Shown in pieces: positions 11,179 to 19,865 of a DNA stretch of 61,725 nucleotides (the stretch's first letter is position 1; the number at the start of each line of letters is the position of its first letter). The stretch lies in contig CABUSR010000007.1 in assembly GCA_902494245.1 (NCBI GenBank), forward strand, positions 1 to 61,725, written 5' to 3'. The notes under the pieces were generated by a model that searched no databases, was not told the origin of the DNA, and saw nothing but the letters and a program-made list of their open reading frames with translations. The DNA is from an uncultured Collinsella sp. Its GTDB lineage: Bacteria; Actinomycetota; Coriobacteriia; Coriobacteriales; Coriobacteriaceae. Position numbers and translations under genes: made by a program.

Positions 11179-12069
11179 ATGGCATATCGTCTGGACATCA
11201 AGCGCATTCTTTCGATGAACTTCTTTCACGACCTGCCCCAGATCATGTTGGGGTGTGCCTTGGCCGCCATCGCGACCGACCTGTTTTTGATTCCCAACGG
11301 CCTTGCCGCCGGTGGCGTTACGGGCCTTGCGACTATTATCCAGGCGGTCGGCGCATCGCGCGGCCTATCGCTTCCCGTTGGTATTCAGACGATCGTGATG
11401 AACGCCTTACTGTTGCTGGTCGTTATGCGCGAGGGTGGCATGTTCTACGTGGTGCAGACCGCGACGGGCTTTGTGCTGCTGGGCTTCTTTACCGATCTGT
11501 TCGCCCCGTTTGTAGCACCTCTGGCGGATGCGGACCTGATGCTCCCTGCCATGTGGGGCGGCATTATTACGGGCATCGGTTACGGCATGGTGTTGCGCGC
11601 CGGCGCCAACACCGGCGGCTCGGACACGATTGGCCAAATCATCTCGCGTAATACCTCACTGCCCGTGGGCTCGACCGTCATGGCGATCGATGTTGCCGTA
11701 TGCGCGCTGTCGGCTCCGGTCTTTTCAATCGAAAACGCGCTATATGCAGGCCTTTCGATGGTCATTAGCGGCTACGTGATCGATGCCGTGGTCGATGGTG
11801 GCAACAAACGCCGTATGGTACTCATCATCTCGGACAAGTTCCCTGATATCGCTGCCGATATCATGTATGGCCTAGGTCGTGGTTGTACCAAGTTTAAGGC
11901 GACTGGCATGTATTCGGGTGCCGAGAAGCCGGTGATTATGGTCATCGTGAGCCGTCGAGAGCTCAATACCCTCAAGACGATTGTGCGCGAGCGCGATCCT
12001 CATGCCATCGTGACGGTTGCCGACGTTACGGAAGCCTTCGGCGAGGGCTTTAAGGACATTAACGCGTAG
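11179..12069 (+). CDS. YitT-family membrane protein
   Basis: A 296-residue protein with five or six hydrophobic segments in its first two-thirds (PQIMLGCALAAIATDLFLI, IVMNALLLLVV and others) and a soluble C-terminal DUF2179 domain beginning near RRMVLIISDKF. The Gly-rich GLAAGGVTGLA and GANTGGSDTIGQI are typical of the YitT/DUF161 family, whose function is not established. ATG 11179 follows GAGGGAGG. A strong terminator sits immediately upstream. No co-directional partner is obvious: the transketolase genes follow after 208 bp. Confidence 0.88.
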   Translation: MAYRLDIKRILSMNFFHDLPQIMLGCALAAIATDLFLIPNGLAAGGVTGLATIIQAVGASRGLSLPVGIQTIVMNALLLLVVMREGGMFYVVQTATGFVLLGFFTDLFAPFVAPLADADLMLPAMWGGIITGIGYGMVLRAGANTGGSDTIGQIISRNTSLPVGSTVMAIDVAVCALSAPVFSIENALYAGLSMVISGYVIDAVVDGGNKRRMVLIISDKFPDIAADIMYGLGRGCTKFKATGMYSGAEKPVIMVIVSRRELNTLKTIVRERDPHAIVTVADVTEAFGEGFKDINA

Positions 12070-12277
12070 GGGCGACCGCGTTCCATCCAAAAGACGTTCA
12101 CATTGATAAACCGTTTCATCAGCGGTTCTGCCTGCTAAATTGTTCAAATAATGATAAAAACTCTGGTAAAGCCATCAGTTTCCAGCATAATGAATGACGT
12201 ACGTGCATTGCGGCTGTGTTGGGATTACCTTTCCGTGCCGTGCGCATTTTGTCTAATGAGGATGAAAGGAAGGCACA

Positions 12278-13108
12278 ATGAGCGACGAAGAGCTCAAAAA
12301 GGTTGCCAACGAGGTAAGGAAGGGCATCGTCACCGGCGTGCACGCTGCCAAGTCCGGCCATCCGGGCGGTTCGCTCGGCGCTGCCGACATCATGACCTAT
12401 CTGTACTTTGAGGAAATGAACGTCGACCCGGCCGATCCCCGCAAGGCCGACCGCGATCGCTTTGTGCTCTCCAAGGGCCACTGCGCTCCGGGCCTGTACG
12501 CCGTGCTCGCCGAGCGCGGGTTCTTCCCCAAGGAGGACCTCGAGACGCTGCGCCATATCGGCAGCCACCTGCAGGGTCATCCCAACATGAACGACACCCC
12601 GGGCGTCGACATGTCCACCGGCTCGCTCGGCCAGGGTATCTCTGCCGCCGTGGGTATGGCGGTTGCCGCCAAGCACTGGGGCGATACTTACCGCACGTAC
12701 GCCCTGCTGGGCGATGGCGAGAGCGAGGAGGGCCAGGTCTGGGAGGCCGCCATGTTTGCCGGCAACCAGCAGCTCGATAACCTCTGCGTGATCGTCGACC
12801 ACAACGGCCTTCAGATCGACGGTCCCGTCGAGGAGGTCAACGACCCCATGCCGCTCGCCGACAAGTTCCGCGCCTTTAAGTTCCACGTGGTGGAGCTCGC
12901 CGACGGCAACGACTTCGACCAGATCCGCGCCGCCTTTGCCGAGGCCCGCGCCACCAAGGGGCAGCCGACCGCCATTATCGCCGAGACCCTGAAGGGCAAG
13001 GGCGTGTCCTTTATGGAGAACCAGGTTGGTTGGCACGGCAAGGCCCCCAATGATGAACAGTTTGAGCAGGCCATGGCAGAGCTCACGGCCGCCGGAGAGG
13101 AGCTCTAG
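12278..13108 (+). CDS. Transketolase, N-terminal (thiamine-diphosphate) subunit
   Basis: A 276-residue half-transketolase carrying the TPP-binding region: GHPGGSLGAADIMTYLYF, KGHCAPGLYA, and GDGESEEGQVWEAAMFA followed by DHNGLQIDG (the GDG...N motif). It transfers two-carbon units in the non-oxidative pentose phosphate pathway and needs the C-terminal partner encoded next. ATG 12278 has GAAAGGAAG upstream. The stop is 1 nt before the partner's start, so the two are surely co-translated. Split transketolases are common in anaerobic Gram-positives and archaea. Confidence 0.94.
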   Translation: MSDEELKKVANEVRKGIVTGVHAAKSGHPGGSLGAADIMTYLYFEEMNVDPADPRKADRDRFVLSKGHCAPGLYAVLAERGFFPKEDLETLRHIGSHLQGHPNMNDTPGVDMSTGSLGQGISAAVGMAVAAKHWGDTYRTYALLGDGESEEGQVWEAAMFAGNQQLDNLCVIVDHNGLQIDGPVEEVNDPMPLADKFRAFKFHVVELADGNDFDQIRAAFAEARATKGQPTAIIAETLKGKGVSFMENQVGWHGKAPNDEQFEQAMAELTAAGEEL

Positions 13109-13109
13109 G

Positions 13110-14051
13110 ATGGCAGACGTCAAAAAAATCGCCACGCGCGTAAGCTACGGCGAGGCCCTCGTCGAGCTCGCCAACGAGCACGATGACTTTGTGGTCCTCG
13201 ACGCCGACCTGGCTGCCGCCACGCAGACCGGCAAGTTCAAGGCCGCCTGCCCCGATCGTTTCTTCGATGTGGGCATTGCCGAGAGCAACCTGATGGGCGT
13301 CGCTGCCGGTATCGCGACTACCGGCCGCGTTGCCTTCGCGAGCACCTTTGCCATGTTCGCCGCCGGCCGCGCCTTTGAGCAGGTCCGTAACTCCATCGGC
13401 TACCCGCACCTCAACGTTAAGATCGGTGCCACGCTTGCCTTTATCTCGGTGGGCGAGGATGGCGCCACGCACCAGTGCTGCGAGGATATCGCCCTTATGC
13501 GCGTCATCCCCGGCATGACTGTTATCGTTCCTGCCGACGATGTGGAGGCCCGCGCCGTGACGCGCGCCGCCTACGAGTGCGACGGTCCGGTGTACATGCG
13601 CTTTGCCCGTCTGGCCTTGCCGGTTATCAACGACCCCGAGACCTACAAGTTCGAGTTGGGTAAGGGCATTGTCATGCGCGAGGGCGCCGATGTGACCATC
13701 ATCGCCTGCGGCCTGATGGTCGGCGAGGCTCTCGACGCCGCCGAGCAGCTCGCTGCCGAGGGCATCGACGCCGAGGTCATCAACATGCACACCATCAAGC
13801 CCATCGATGCCGACCTGATCGTCAAGAGCGCCACCAAGACCGGCCATGTCGTGACCGTCGAGGAGCACTCTGTGATCGGTGGCCTGGGCAGCGCCGTCGC
13901 CGACGTCCTGTGCGAGCAGTGCCCGACGCCGCTCAAGAAGATCGGCGTCAACGACACCTTCGGTGAGTCTGGCCCGGGTGCCGAACTCTTGCACAAGTAT
14001 GGCCTGGACGCCGCCAACATCGTGGCGACCACCAAGGAGTTCTTGGCATAA
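13110..14051 (+). CDS. Transketolase, C-terminal (pyrimidine-binding) subunit
   Basis: A 313-residue second half of the split transketolase, with the pyrimidine-binding fold (VLDADLAAATQT, FFDVGIAESNLMGVAAG, where the catalytic Glu lies in GIAE) and the C-terminal transketolase domain (EEHSVIGGLGSAVADVL). ATG 13110 lies one base after the upstream stop, with GGAGAGGAG as ribosome site inside the preceding gene. The frame is open further upstream but those starts would overlap the first subunit. A DXP synthase half is an alternative reading, less likely for this pairing. Confidence 0.93.
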   Translation: MADVKKIATRVSYGEALVELANEHDDFVVLDADLAAATQTGKFKAACPDRFFDVGIAESNLMGVAAGIATTGRVAFASTFAMFAAGRAFEQVRNSIGYPHLNVKIGATLAFISVGEDGATHQCCEDIALMRVIPGMTVIVPADDVEARAVTRAAYECDGPVYMRFARLALPVINDPETYKFELGKGIVMREGADVTIIACGLMVGEALDAAEQLAAEGIDAEVINMHTIKPIDADLIVKSATKTGHVVTVEEHSVIGGLGSAVADVLCEQCPTPLKKIGVNDTFGESGPGAELLHKYGLDAANIVATTKEFLA

Positions 14052-14070
14052 GGCAAGGCGGATCTCAAGG

Positions 14071-14111
14071 ACTGCTTCGCCAGAACTATAAAACTGTTTC
14101 GCCAGTACTAT
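14071..14111 (+). repeat. Two direct repeats, ACTGYTTYGCCAG type
   Basis: ACTGCTTCGCCAGAACTAT (14071 on) and ACTGTTTCGCCAGTACTAT (14093 on) stand about 22 bp apart. A third related copy, ACTGTTTTGCCAG, lies in the family E hairpin at 14173. Confidence 0.55.
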
Positions 14112-14123
14112 GGAAACCCGGCA

Positions 14124-14153
14124 GGGGCGCTCTCTTGGAGTGCGCCCCTGTTT
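14124..14153 (+). terminator. Probable terminator of the transketolase operon
   Basis: GGGGCGC (14124-14130) pairs with GCGCCCC (14142-14148), followed by TGTTT. Confidence 0.75.
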
Positions 14154-14154
14154 C

Positions 14155-14220
14155 AGTTGCGGTGAAATAAGGACTGTTTTGCCAGCTTAAAGGCTCAACA
14201 GTCCCTATTTCACCGCAACT
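14155..14220. repeat. Family E inverted repeat
   Basis: Two 22-bp arms starting AGTTGCGGTGAAAT match at 21 of 22 positions and enclose a 22-nt loop. A second copy lies at 28080-28146. The loop begins TTTTGCC in both. There is no T-run, so it is not an ordinary terminator. Confidence 0.85.
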
Positions 14221-14349
14221 TATGAAGACGCCCCTCAAGCACGGTCCCATCAGGGAAAAGGGCATATATCGACAAAGCGCAATTCAGACCCTTCCAGCTT
14301 TGTATATGCAGCACCCCAAGATAAACGCAGCGACCCCTTAGTTATCGCA

Positions 14350-14472
14350 GGCCGGGCACAGGGTTACTCTCCAAATCGTCCTCGGACATGTCGGAGCCCC
14401 CGCTGCGCGCTTCGCGCGGCGGGGGCTCCTCCGTCCTGCGGAAAGATTTGGAGAGTAACCCTGTGTCCGGCC
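14350..14472. repeat. 123-nt two-tier hairpin upstream of ftsE
   Basis: The outer 28-bp arms (14350-14377 and 14445-14472, beginning GGCCGGGCACAGGG) pair with a single G-U. The inner 17-bp arms start GGAGCCCCCGC and close on loop TTCG. It is too long for a simple terminator, has no T-run and shows no coding signal. It could be a structured RNA or a small miniature mobile element. Between 14221 and 14349 I see nothing. Confidence 0.85.
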
Positions 14473-14576
14473 GACGGGATCCCTAAGCACGCCATGCTTC
14501 TTATGTGCAGCAAAGCTAATGCTGCTAAAATACAATGCGCTCATGTAGTTTAAACGCACGACGATAAGGAGCACCA

Positions 14577-15797
14577 GTGGGTAACCACTTCCGTACCTCC
14601 GGTGCGGGCGATGATGCCCCCAAGACGCAGGCAGGCGTCCAGGGCAGTCGTTTCGCCACTCCGGATTCAGAGGGCCAGCCTGTTGCTCAGGCCCCCGCTC
14701 AGCCGGCAGATCAGGCACAGCCGGCATCCGATCCCTTTGCCTACAATCCCACCAGCGATGTCGCGCTTTCCGGCACGGCGGGTTTTGAACCCGTTCAGGC
14801 CGTGACCGCTCGCGTGGAGCAGCCTCAGGCTGGCGCCGCCACGCCGCAGCCTACCATGGCCGGCATTCCCGACCCCATGGCCCCTGCGACGCCGGCTCCT
14901 CAGTCTGCGCAGTCCGGTCTCTTTGCCGCTATTCCCGACCCCACGCAGCCTGCTGCCCCGGTGGTCGAGAGCGATCAGGCCGCCGAGGTCGCAAGCCTCG
15001 ATAACGCGCTCAACAACCCCGATTTTACGTCGGTGTTTGCACCCATTGATCCGCAGGCCAGCCGCAAGAAGATGGCCAAGCAGGCCGGTGTCGAGCCCGT
15101 CATCCTTATGGAGCATGTTACCAAGATCTATCCGGCACAGCCCAACAAGCCTGCACTCGACGACATCAACATCGAGATCTATCCGGGCGAGTTCGTCTTC
15201 CTGGTCGGTCACTCCGGCTCGGGTAAGACCACGCTGCTGTCGACGCTCAACCGCGACGTCAAGCCGACGAGCGGCCGCATCCTGGTTGCCGGTCAGGACC
15301 TCATGAAGATCAAGAACCGCAAGGTTCCGTTCCTGCGCCGCCAGATTGGCGCCGTGTTCCAGGACTTTAAGCTTCTGCCGCAAAAGACCGCCTACGAAAA
15401 CGTGGCGTTTGCCCTGCAGTGCATCGGCAAGCCCAAGGGCGTCATTCGCAGCCAGGTGCCCGAGGTGCTGCGCCTGGTCGGTCTGGCCGATCAGATGGAC
15501 TCGCTGCCCGACCAGCTTTCCGGTGGCGAGCAGCAGCGCGTTGCCGTCGCCCGTGCTATGGTCAACCGTCCGCCGCTGCTGATCTGCGACGAGCCCACGG
15601 GCAACCTCGACCCGGCGATCTCGCTGGGCATCATGAAGCTGCTTGAGCGTATTAACCGCACCGGCACCACCGTGATCGTCGCCACGCACGACCGCGAGAT
15701 GGTCGATAGCATGCACCGTCGCGTGATCGCCCTCGAGGGCGGCCACGTCATCCGCGACCAGGAGAGGGGAGGTTACGGCAACTATGGCACCAACTAA
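14577..15797 (+). CDS. ftsE: Cell-division ABC ATPase FtsE with long N-terminal extension
   Basis: FtsE is the cytosolic ATPase that, with FtsX, controls cell-wall hydrolases at the septum. The ATPase domain begins near residue 178 (VILMEHVTKIYP) and has Walker A GHSGSGKTT (about 212-220), signature LSGGEQQRVAVARA and Walker B LLICDEPTGNLD. Usual FtsE is about 225 residues; here 406, because roughly 175 residues of Ala, Pro, Gln and Asp precede the domain. That region repeats GIPDP/AIPDP and is probably disordered. The start is GTG 14577 with AAGGAG 5 nt upstream; the extension shares the gene's codon bias, so it is likely translated. The 3' end overlaps ftsX by 14 bp. Confidence 0.93.
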   Translation: MGNHFRTSGAGDDAPKTQAGVQGSRFATPDSEGQPVAQAPAQPADQAQPASDPFAYNPTSDVALSGTAGFEPVQAVTARVEQPQAGAATPQPTMAGIPDPMAPATPAPQSAQSGLFAAIPDPTQPAAPVVESDQAAEVASLDNALNNPDFTSVFAPIDPQASRKKMAKQAGVEPVILMEHVTKIYPAQPNKPALDDINIEIYPGEFVFLVGHSGSGKTTLLSTLNRDVKPTSGRILVAGQDLMKIKNRKVPFLRRQIGAVFQDFKLLPQKTAYENVAFALQCIGKPKGVIRSQVPEVLRLVGLADQMDSLPDQLSGGEQQRVAVARAMVNRPPLLICDEPTGNLDPAISLGIMKLLERINRTGTTVIVATHDREMVDSMHRRVIALEGGHVIRDQERGGYGNYGTN

Positions 15798-16704
15798 CGT
15801 GGGCTACTCCTTCAAAGAGGCAATCAGCCACTTCTTCCGTAACTGGACTACCTCGCTCGGCGCCGTCATCACGATCTTCCTTTCGCTGTTTATCATCGGC
15901 CTGTTCATTATGGGTTCCGCGATGCTGAACTCCGTGATCGGTACCGTCGAGGATCAGGTTGTCATTAATGCCTTTATTAGCGATGACGCCGATCAGGCAG
16001 ACGTCCAGGCCTTTGAGGCCGAGCTCAAGACGTGGAGCAACGTCAAGTCCGTGACCTATAAGGATAAGGACGACGCACTGGCCGAGTACACGAGCAAGAT
16101 GTCGGGTAACGCCGACGCCACCATGAGCGCGCTCGACGGCCAGAACCCGCTGCCCGCCTCGTTTGCGATTGAGATGGACGATCCGTCTCAGGTCGAGAGC
16201 ACGGCCAAGAAGCTCAAGAAGGATGCCGATTTCCAGAAGATCGCGGATGACGGCGACGTCAACGCGAGCGTGCTGTACGGCCAGGAGGAAGTGAGCCGCC
16301 TGTTCCAGGTGACCAACTACATCCGCATCGCCGCCGTGGTGCTCGTTGGCCTTTTGACCTTTATCGCATTCATCTTCATCAACAACACGATTCGCCTGTC
16401 CATCACGGCGCGTCGTCGTGAGATTGCGATTATGCGTCTGGTCGGCGCCAGCAACGGCTTCATTCGTGGCCCGTTTATCACCGAGGGCGTGCTGCAGGCC
16501 ATTTTGGGCTCGCTGCTTTCCATCGGCGTTCTGGAGCTGCTGCGCAATCTGATGATTCCGCGTCTGCAGGAGAGCATCGGCTGGATGTCGTTTGCCCTGC
16601 CGATGCAGTACTACCTGGTGACCTATGCTGCGCTGATTCTGGTCGGCGTGATTATCGGTCTCTTTGGTTCTGCCATCGCCATGCGCCGCTACCTGCGCGT
16701 GTAG
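15784..16704 (+). CDS. ftsX: Cell-division membrane protein FtsX
   Basis: A 306-residue permease-like partner of FtsE. It has an N-terminal transmembrane segment (VITIFLSLFIIGLFIMG), an extracytoplasmic domain of roughly 130 residues that would contact a peptidoglycan hydrolase, and three C-terminal membrane segments including VVLVGLLTFIAFIFI. ARRREIAIMRLVGAS is the family's coupling region. ATG 15784 lies inside the end of ftsE, so the two are translationally coupled. The hydrolase partner and smpB, often next in related genomes, are not adjacent here. Confidence 0.94.
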   Translation: MAPTNVGYSFKEAISHFFRNWTTSLGAVITIFLSLFIIGLFIMGSAMLNSVIGTVEDQVVINAFISDDADQADVQAFEAELKTWSNVKSVTYKDKDDALAEYTSKMSGNADATMSALDGQNPLPASFAIEMDDPSQVESTAKKLKKDADFQKIADDGDVNASVLYGQEEVSRLFQVTNYIRIAAVVLVGLLTFIAFIFINNTIRLSITARRREIAIMRLVGASNGFIRGPFITEGVLQAILGSLLSIGVLELLRNLMIPRLQESIGWMSFALPMQYYLVTYAALILVGVIIGLFGSAIAMRRYLRV

Positions 16705-16728
16705 GCATGCCTGGAATTCATCCCTTCC

Positions 16729-16762
16729 AACGGGTCGTCTCTTATGGGGCGGCCCGTTTTTT
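16729..16762 (+). terminator. Rho-independent terminator of ftsEX
   Basis: AACGGGTCGTC (16729-16739) pairs imperfectly with GGGGCGGCCCGTT, ending in a run of T to 16762. Confidence 0.85.
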
Positions 16763-16839
16763 GATCCCTAGGGGACGGCAGGATGGCGAATCATTTGGGT
16801 AGACTCTTTGGAGTCGGCAATCGATAGTTAGGAGGCGCC

Positions 16840-18975
16840 ATGGGGCGCAATAACAAGCATAAGCGTGGAGCTCGCAATAAGCGCGGGCCGGTGCGCAGCG
16901 AACGCCGTCCGAGCCTGACCGGGCGCGTGCAGCTCCATGAGCACAGTGCCTATGTCATAACCGAGAATGGCGACTACAAGGTCATGGGCCGTGGCAAGCG
17001 CGAGATTATGGATGGCGATACCGTTGCCGTGAGCATTAAGAACAGCCCGCACGGTGAGCGGCGCGCCGTGATCGAAGGCGTGGTTGAGCGCGCAGCCATA
17101 AGCGTGGTGGGCACGTACCAGACCGCCGGTCCGCTCGGTGTGATTGAGCCGCTCGATTCGCGTCTGAAGGCCGACTTCTTCATTTTGCCCGAGGATACCT
17201 CGGCGGATCGTCTGGGTGTCCACCCGAGTGATGCCGTTGTCGCGCGCATTTTGACCTACCCGACGCGACTGGAATCGGGCACCGTGACGATCGAACGCCG
17301 CATTGGCGGAGATGACGCGCCCGATTTGGGCGTTCAATATGTGATGGCGCGTTACGGCTATACCGATAGCTATCCCGAGGCCGCGCTGGACGAGGCCGAG
17401 GGGCTTTCGCTCGATGTGTCCGCGGCGCTTAAGGACCCGCTCCGCCGCGATCTGCGCGACCGCTTTGTCATCACGATCGACCCGGTCGACGCGCGCGACT
17501 TTGACGATGCCATTTCGTTGGAGCGCACGCCCGAGGGTGGCTACAAGCTGGGTGTGCATATCGCCGACGTTTCACACTATGTGGCTTGGGACGGGCATAT
17601 CGATCTTGAGGCTCGCCATCGTACGACATCGGTGTATCTGGCCGATCGCGTGCTTCCCATGCTGCCCGAACGCCTGTCCAATGACCTGTGCTCGCTTCGC
17701 CCTGACGAGGACCGTCTTGCGTTTACCGTCGATATCGAGCTCGATGCGCAGGGTCGCGTGCGGCATTACGATCCGTACCCCAGCGTGATTCGCTCGCGTG
17801 TGCGTATGGACTATGACGGCGTCGAGGCGCTGCTGGTGCGTGCCGGCGCGGTTGAGTATTCGGTGCTGGAGGGCGCGGCCGAGGATGTTGCGGCTGCCGA
17901 GACCTCGCGCGAGGAAGCGCTTGAGCGCGGTCTTGCGTGCGAGGAGGCCGCCCGCGGCTACAACGTCGACCTCGGCGATTTCCTTGTCGCCGCCAACGAA
18001 CTCGCCGAACTCCGCCGTCGTATTCGTCGCGCCCGCGGCTCAGTCGATTTTGACACGGCCGAGATTCGTGCTCTGTTGGATGAGGACGGAGTACCCGTGC
18101 AGATTGTGGCACGTGAGCGTTCGTGTGCCACGTCGCTTATCGAGGAGGCCATGCTGCTCGCCAACGAGTGCGTTGCAGAGTGGCTGGCAGACCGTGATGT
18201 CGAGGCCTGCTATCGCGTGCATGAGGATCCGAGCCCCGATAGCCTGCACGGTGCCGCCGTTGCGCTGGCGCAGCTAGGCATCATCGACGATTGCCGTGCT
18301 GCCGGTATTGCCCTGGGGAGCCCCGATGAACTGCAGGCTGCAGTTGATGCTGCCGCCGGTACGGCCAGCGCACCGCTCGTTAACACGTTGCTTCTGCGCA
18401 GCATGCAGCGCGCGCTGTACAAGCCGCGCAACGAGGGTCACTTTGCGCTCGCCGCGCCGTGCTACTGTCACTTTACGAGTCCCATCCGTCGCTACCCCGA
18501 TCTGGTGGTGCACCGCGTGCTCAAACTGCAGTTGGCCTATGAGCGGCTTGGCGGCAAGGACGCCTTGGTGCGCACGCCGCGGCTGATCGGCAAGGGGCGC
18601 GAGTCGCTGCCGCGCATTCTGCCGCAGATCTGCCGCGCATGCAGCGATGCCGAGCGCGCGGCAGATGCCGCCAGCCATGCGACGCAAAAGATCAAGATTG
18701 CCCAGTACTATGAGGACCGTCTGGGCGAGCGCTATGCCGGAACCGTCTCGTGGGTTAGCAGCATGGGCCTTTTTGTGCGCTTGGACCTAACACAGGTCGA
18801 GGGCCTGGTTTCAATTAAGAGCCTGGGCAACGAGTGGTTCGAGTTCGACGAGGACGCGCTTACGCTGACGGGCGCCGACACGGGGACTCGCTATGAACTG
18901 GGCCAGCGCGTGATTATCGAGGTCTCGCGCGTCAATACCACGCGTGGGCACTTGGACTTTAAGCTTATCCATTAG
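16840..18975 (+). CDS. rnr: Ribonuclease R (RNase II family exoribonuclease)
   Basis: A processive 3'-to-5' exoribonuclease that degrades structured RNA and works with tmRNA-SmpB in quality control. The 711-residue product has a basic N-terminus (NNKHKRGARNKRG), cold-shock/OB regions, the RNB catalytic motif DPVDARDFDDAISL (about 212-225, Asp cluster) and a C-terminal S1 domain beginning YAGTVSWVSSMGLFVRL (about 634). ATG 16840 has TTAGGAGG upstream. It is on its own transcript between two terminators. It is slightly shorter than the roughly 800-residue enterobacterial enzyme because the N- and C-terminal extras are reduced. Confidence 0.94.
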   Translation: MGRNNKHKRGARNKRGPVRSERRPSLTGRVQLHEHSAYVITENGDYKVMGRGKREIMDGDTVAVSIKNSPHGERRAVIEGVVERAAISVVGTYQTAGPLGVIEPLDSRLKADFFILPEDTSADRLGVHPSDAVVARILTYPTRLESGTVTIERRIGGDDAPDLGVQYVMARYGYTDSYPEAALDEAEGLSLDVSAALKDPLRRDLRDRFVITIDPVDARDFDDAISLERTPEGGYKLGVHIADVSHYVAWDGHIDLEARHRTTSVYLADRVLPMLPERLSNDLCSLRPDEDRLAFTVDIELDAQGRVRHYDPYPSVIRSRVRMDYDGVEALLVRAGAVEYSVLEGAAEDVAAAETSREEALERGLACEEAARGYNVDLGDFLVAANELAELRRRIRRARGSVDFDTAEIRALLDEDGVPVQIVARERSCATSLIEEAMLLANECVAEWLADRDVEACYRVHEDPSPDSLHGAAVALAQLGIIDDCRAAGIALGSPDELQAAVDAAAGTASAPLVNTLLLRSMQRALYKPRNEGHFALAAPCYCHFTSPIRRYPDLVVHRVLKLQLAYERLGGKDALVRTPRLIGKGRESLPRILPQICRACSDAERAADAASHATQKIKIAQYYEDRLGERYAGTVSWVSSMGLFVRLDLTQVEGLVSIKSLGNEWFEFDEDALTLTGADTGTRYELGQRVIIEVSRVNTTRGHLDFKLIH

Positions 18976-19004
18976 CCAAATCCCGACTGATGGTGGGGGA
19001 GCGG

Positions 19005-19028
19005 AGGGCGGCCTTTCGGGACCGCCCT
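19005..19028 (+). terminator. Possible terminator after rnr
   Basis: AGGGCGG pairs with CCGCCCT; the tail is only weakly T-rich. Confidence 0.5.
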
Positions 19029-19091
19029 TCGCATTTGAATCATGGCTACCTTGCCGTCTGCTCGGCCGCCCGCTTACCTGCTATTTGAGAG

Positions 19092-19134
19092 GTAAAACCT
19101 ACCAAAATAAACCTGTCCCTTTTGGCAGGTTTAC
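19092..19134. repeat. Family F inverted repeat
   Basis: Arms GTAAAACCTACCAAAA and TTTTGGCAGGTTTAC flank loop TAAACCTGTCCC, almost identical to the loop at 6901-6912. It ends 17 bp before the serine recombinase start. Confidence 0.75.
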
Positions 19135-19151
19135 AAGAAAGCGGGGATGAG

Positions 19152-19757
19152 ATGGCGACGGTGTACGGTTATGCGCGGGTGAGTTCGCGCGATCAGAACC
19201 TTAATCGGCAGCTGGATGCGCTGGGCGCCTATGGCGTGGGCTCGGCGAATATTTATGCCGACCATGCGAGCGGCAAGGACTTCGATCGACCGCGTTATCG
19301 CGAGCTGCTGCACGTCCTGGGAGACGGGGACGTACTGGTGGTGCTTTCTATCGACCGACTTGGCCGTAATTACTCCGAGATTCTTGAGGAATGGCGACGC
19401 ATTACCAAGGAGCTCGGGGTTGCCATTGTGGTGTTGGACATGCCATTGCTTGACACGCGCGTCAGGGCCAGCGGCGCGCCGGATGTGACCAACACCCTGA
19501 TTGCCGATATTGTGCTGCAACTGCTGAGCTACGTGGCGCAGGTGGAGCGCGAGAATATCCATCGGCGCCAGGCGGAGGGGATTGCAGCGGCGCGAGCGCG
19601 AGGGGTCCGTTTCGGTCGACCTCGCAAGCCGTGCCCTCCTCAGTTTGAGCTGGTGCGCGATAGCTATGAGGCAGGCGATATTACCCGCAGCCAGGCAGCA
19701 AAATGCCTGGGCGTGTGCGTGGGGACGTTCGATCGCTGGATGCGCGAGGCGGGGTAG
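19152..19757 (+). CDS. Serine recombinase (resolvase/invertase family)
   Basis: A 201-residue small serine recombinase. The catalytic Ser11 is in YARVSSRDQN, the active-site arginines in LSIDRLGRN, and the long E-helix runs from about residue 120 with ERENIHRRQAEGIAAARARG. A C-terminal helix-turn-helix (DITRSQAAKCLGVCVGTFDRWM) binds DNA. Such enzymes invert or resolve DNA between short crossover sites. ATG 19152 is chosen because the family begins here, although the ribosome site is weak. There is no transposase, terminal repeat or toxin nearby, so it is a stand-alone gene; its target site is not evident. The family F hairpin just upstream is a candidate but unproven. Confidence 0.92.
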   Translation: MATVYGYARVSSRDQNLNRQLDALGAYGVGSANIYADHASGKDFDRPRYRELLHVLGDGDVLVVLSIDRLGRNYSEILEEWRRITKELGVAIVVLDMPLLDTRVRASGAPDVTNTLIADIVLQLLSYVAQVERENIHRRQAEGIAAARARGVRFGRPRKPCPPQFELVRDSYEAGDITRSQAAKCLGVCVGTFDRWMREAG

Positions 19758-19847
19758 GGGTTTGCGTCGCTTTGTCGCTTCCTGTTGCGATTCAAATTTT
19801 GATACGGCGACGATGCCATTTTGGGCTACACTCGCTGATATTCAAAT

Positions 19848-19865
19848 AAAGGAGGTTGACCCTTG
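19848..19865 (+). promoter_or_regulatory. Strong ribosome site that fixes a TTG start
   Basis: AAAGGAGG at 19848-19855 stands 7 nt before TTG 19863. No in-frame ATG or GTG lies at a better distance. Confidence 0.7.
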
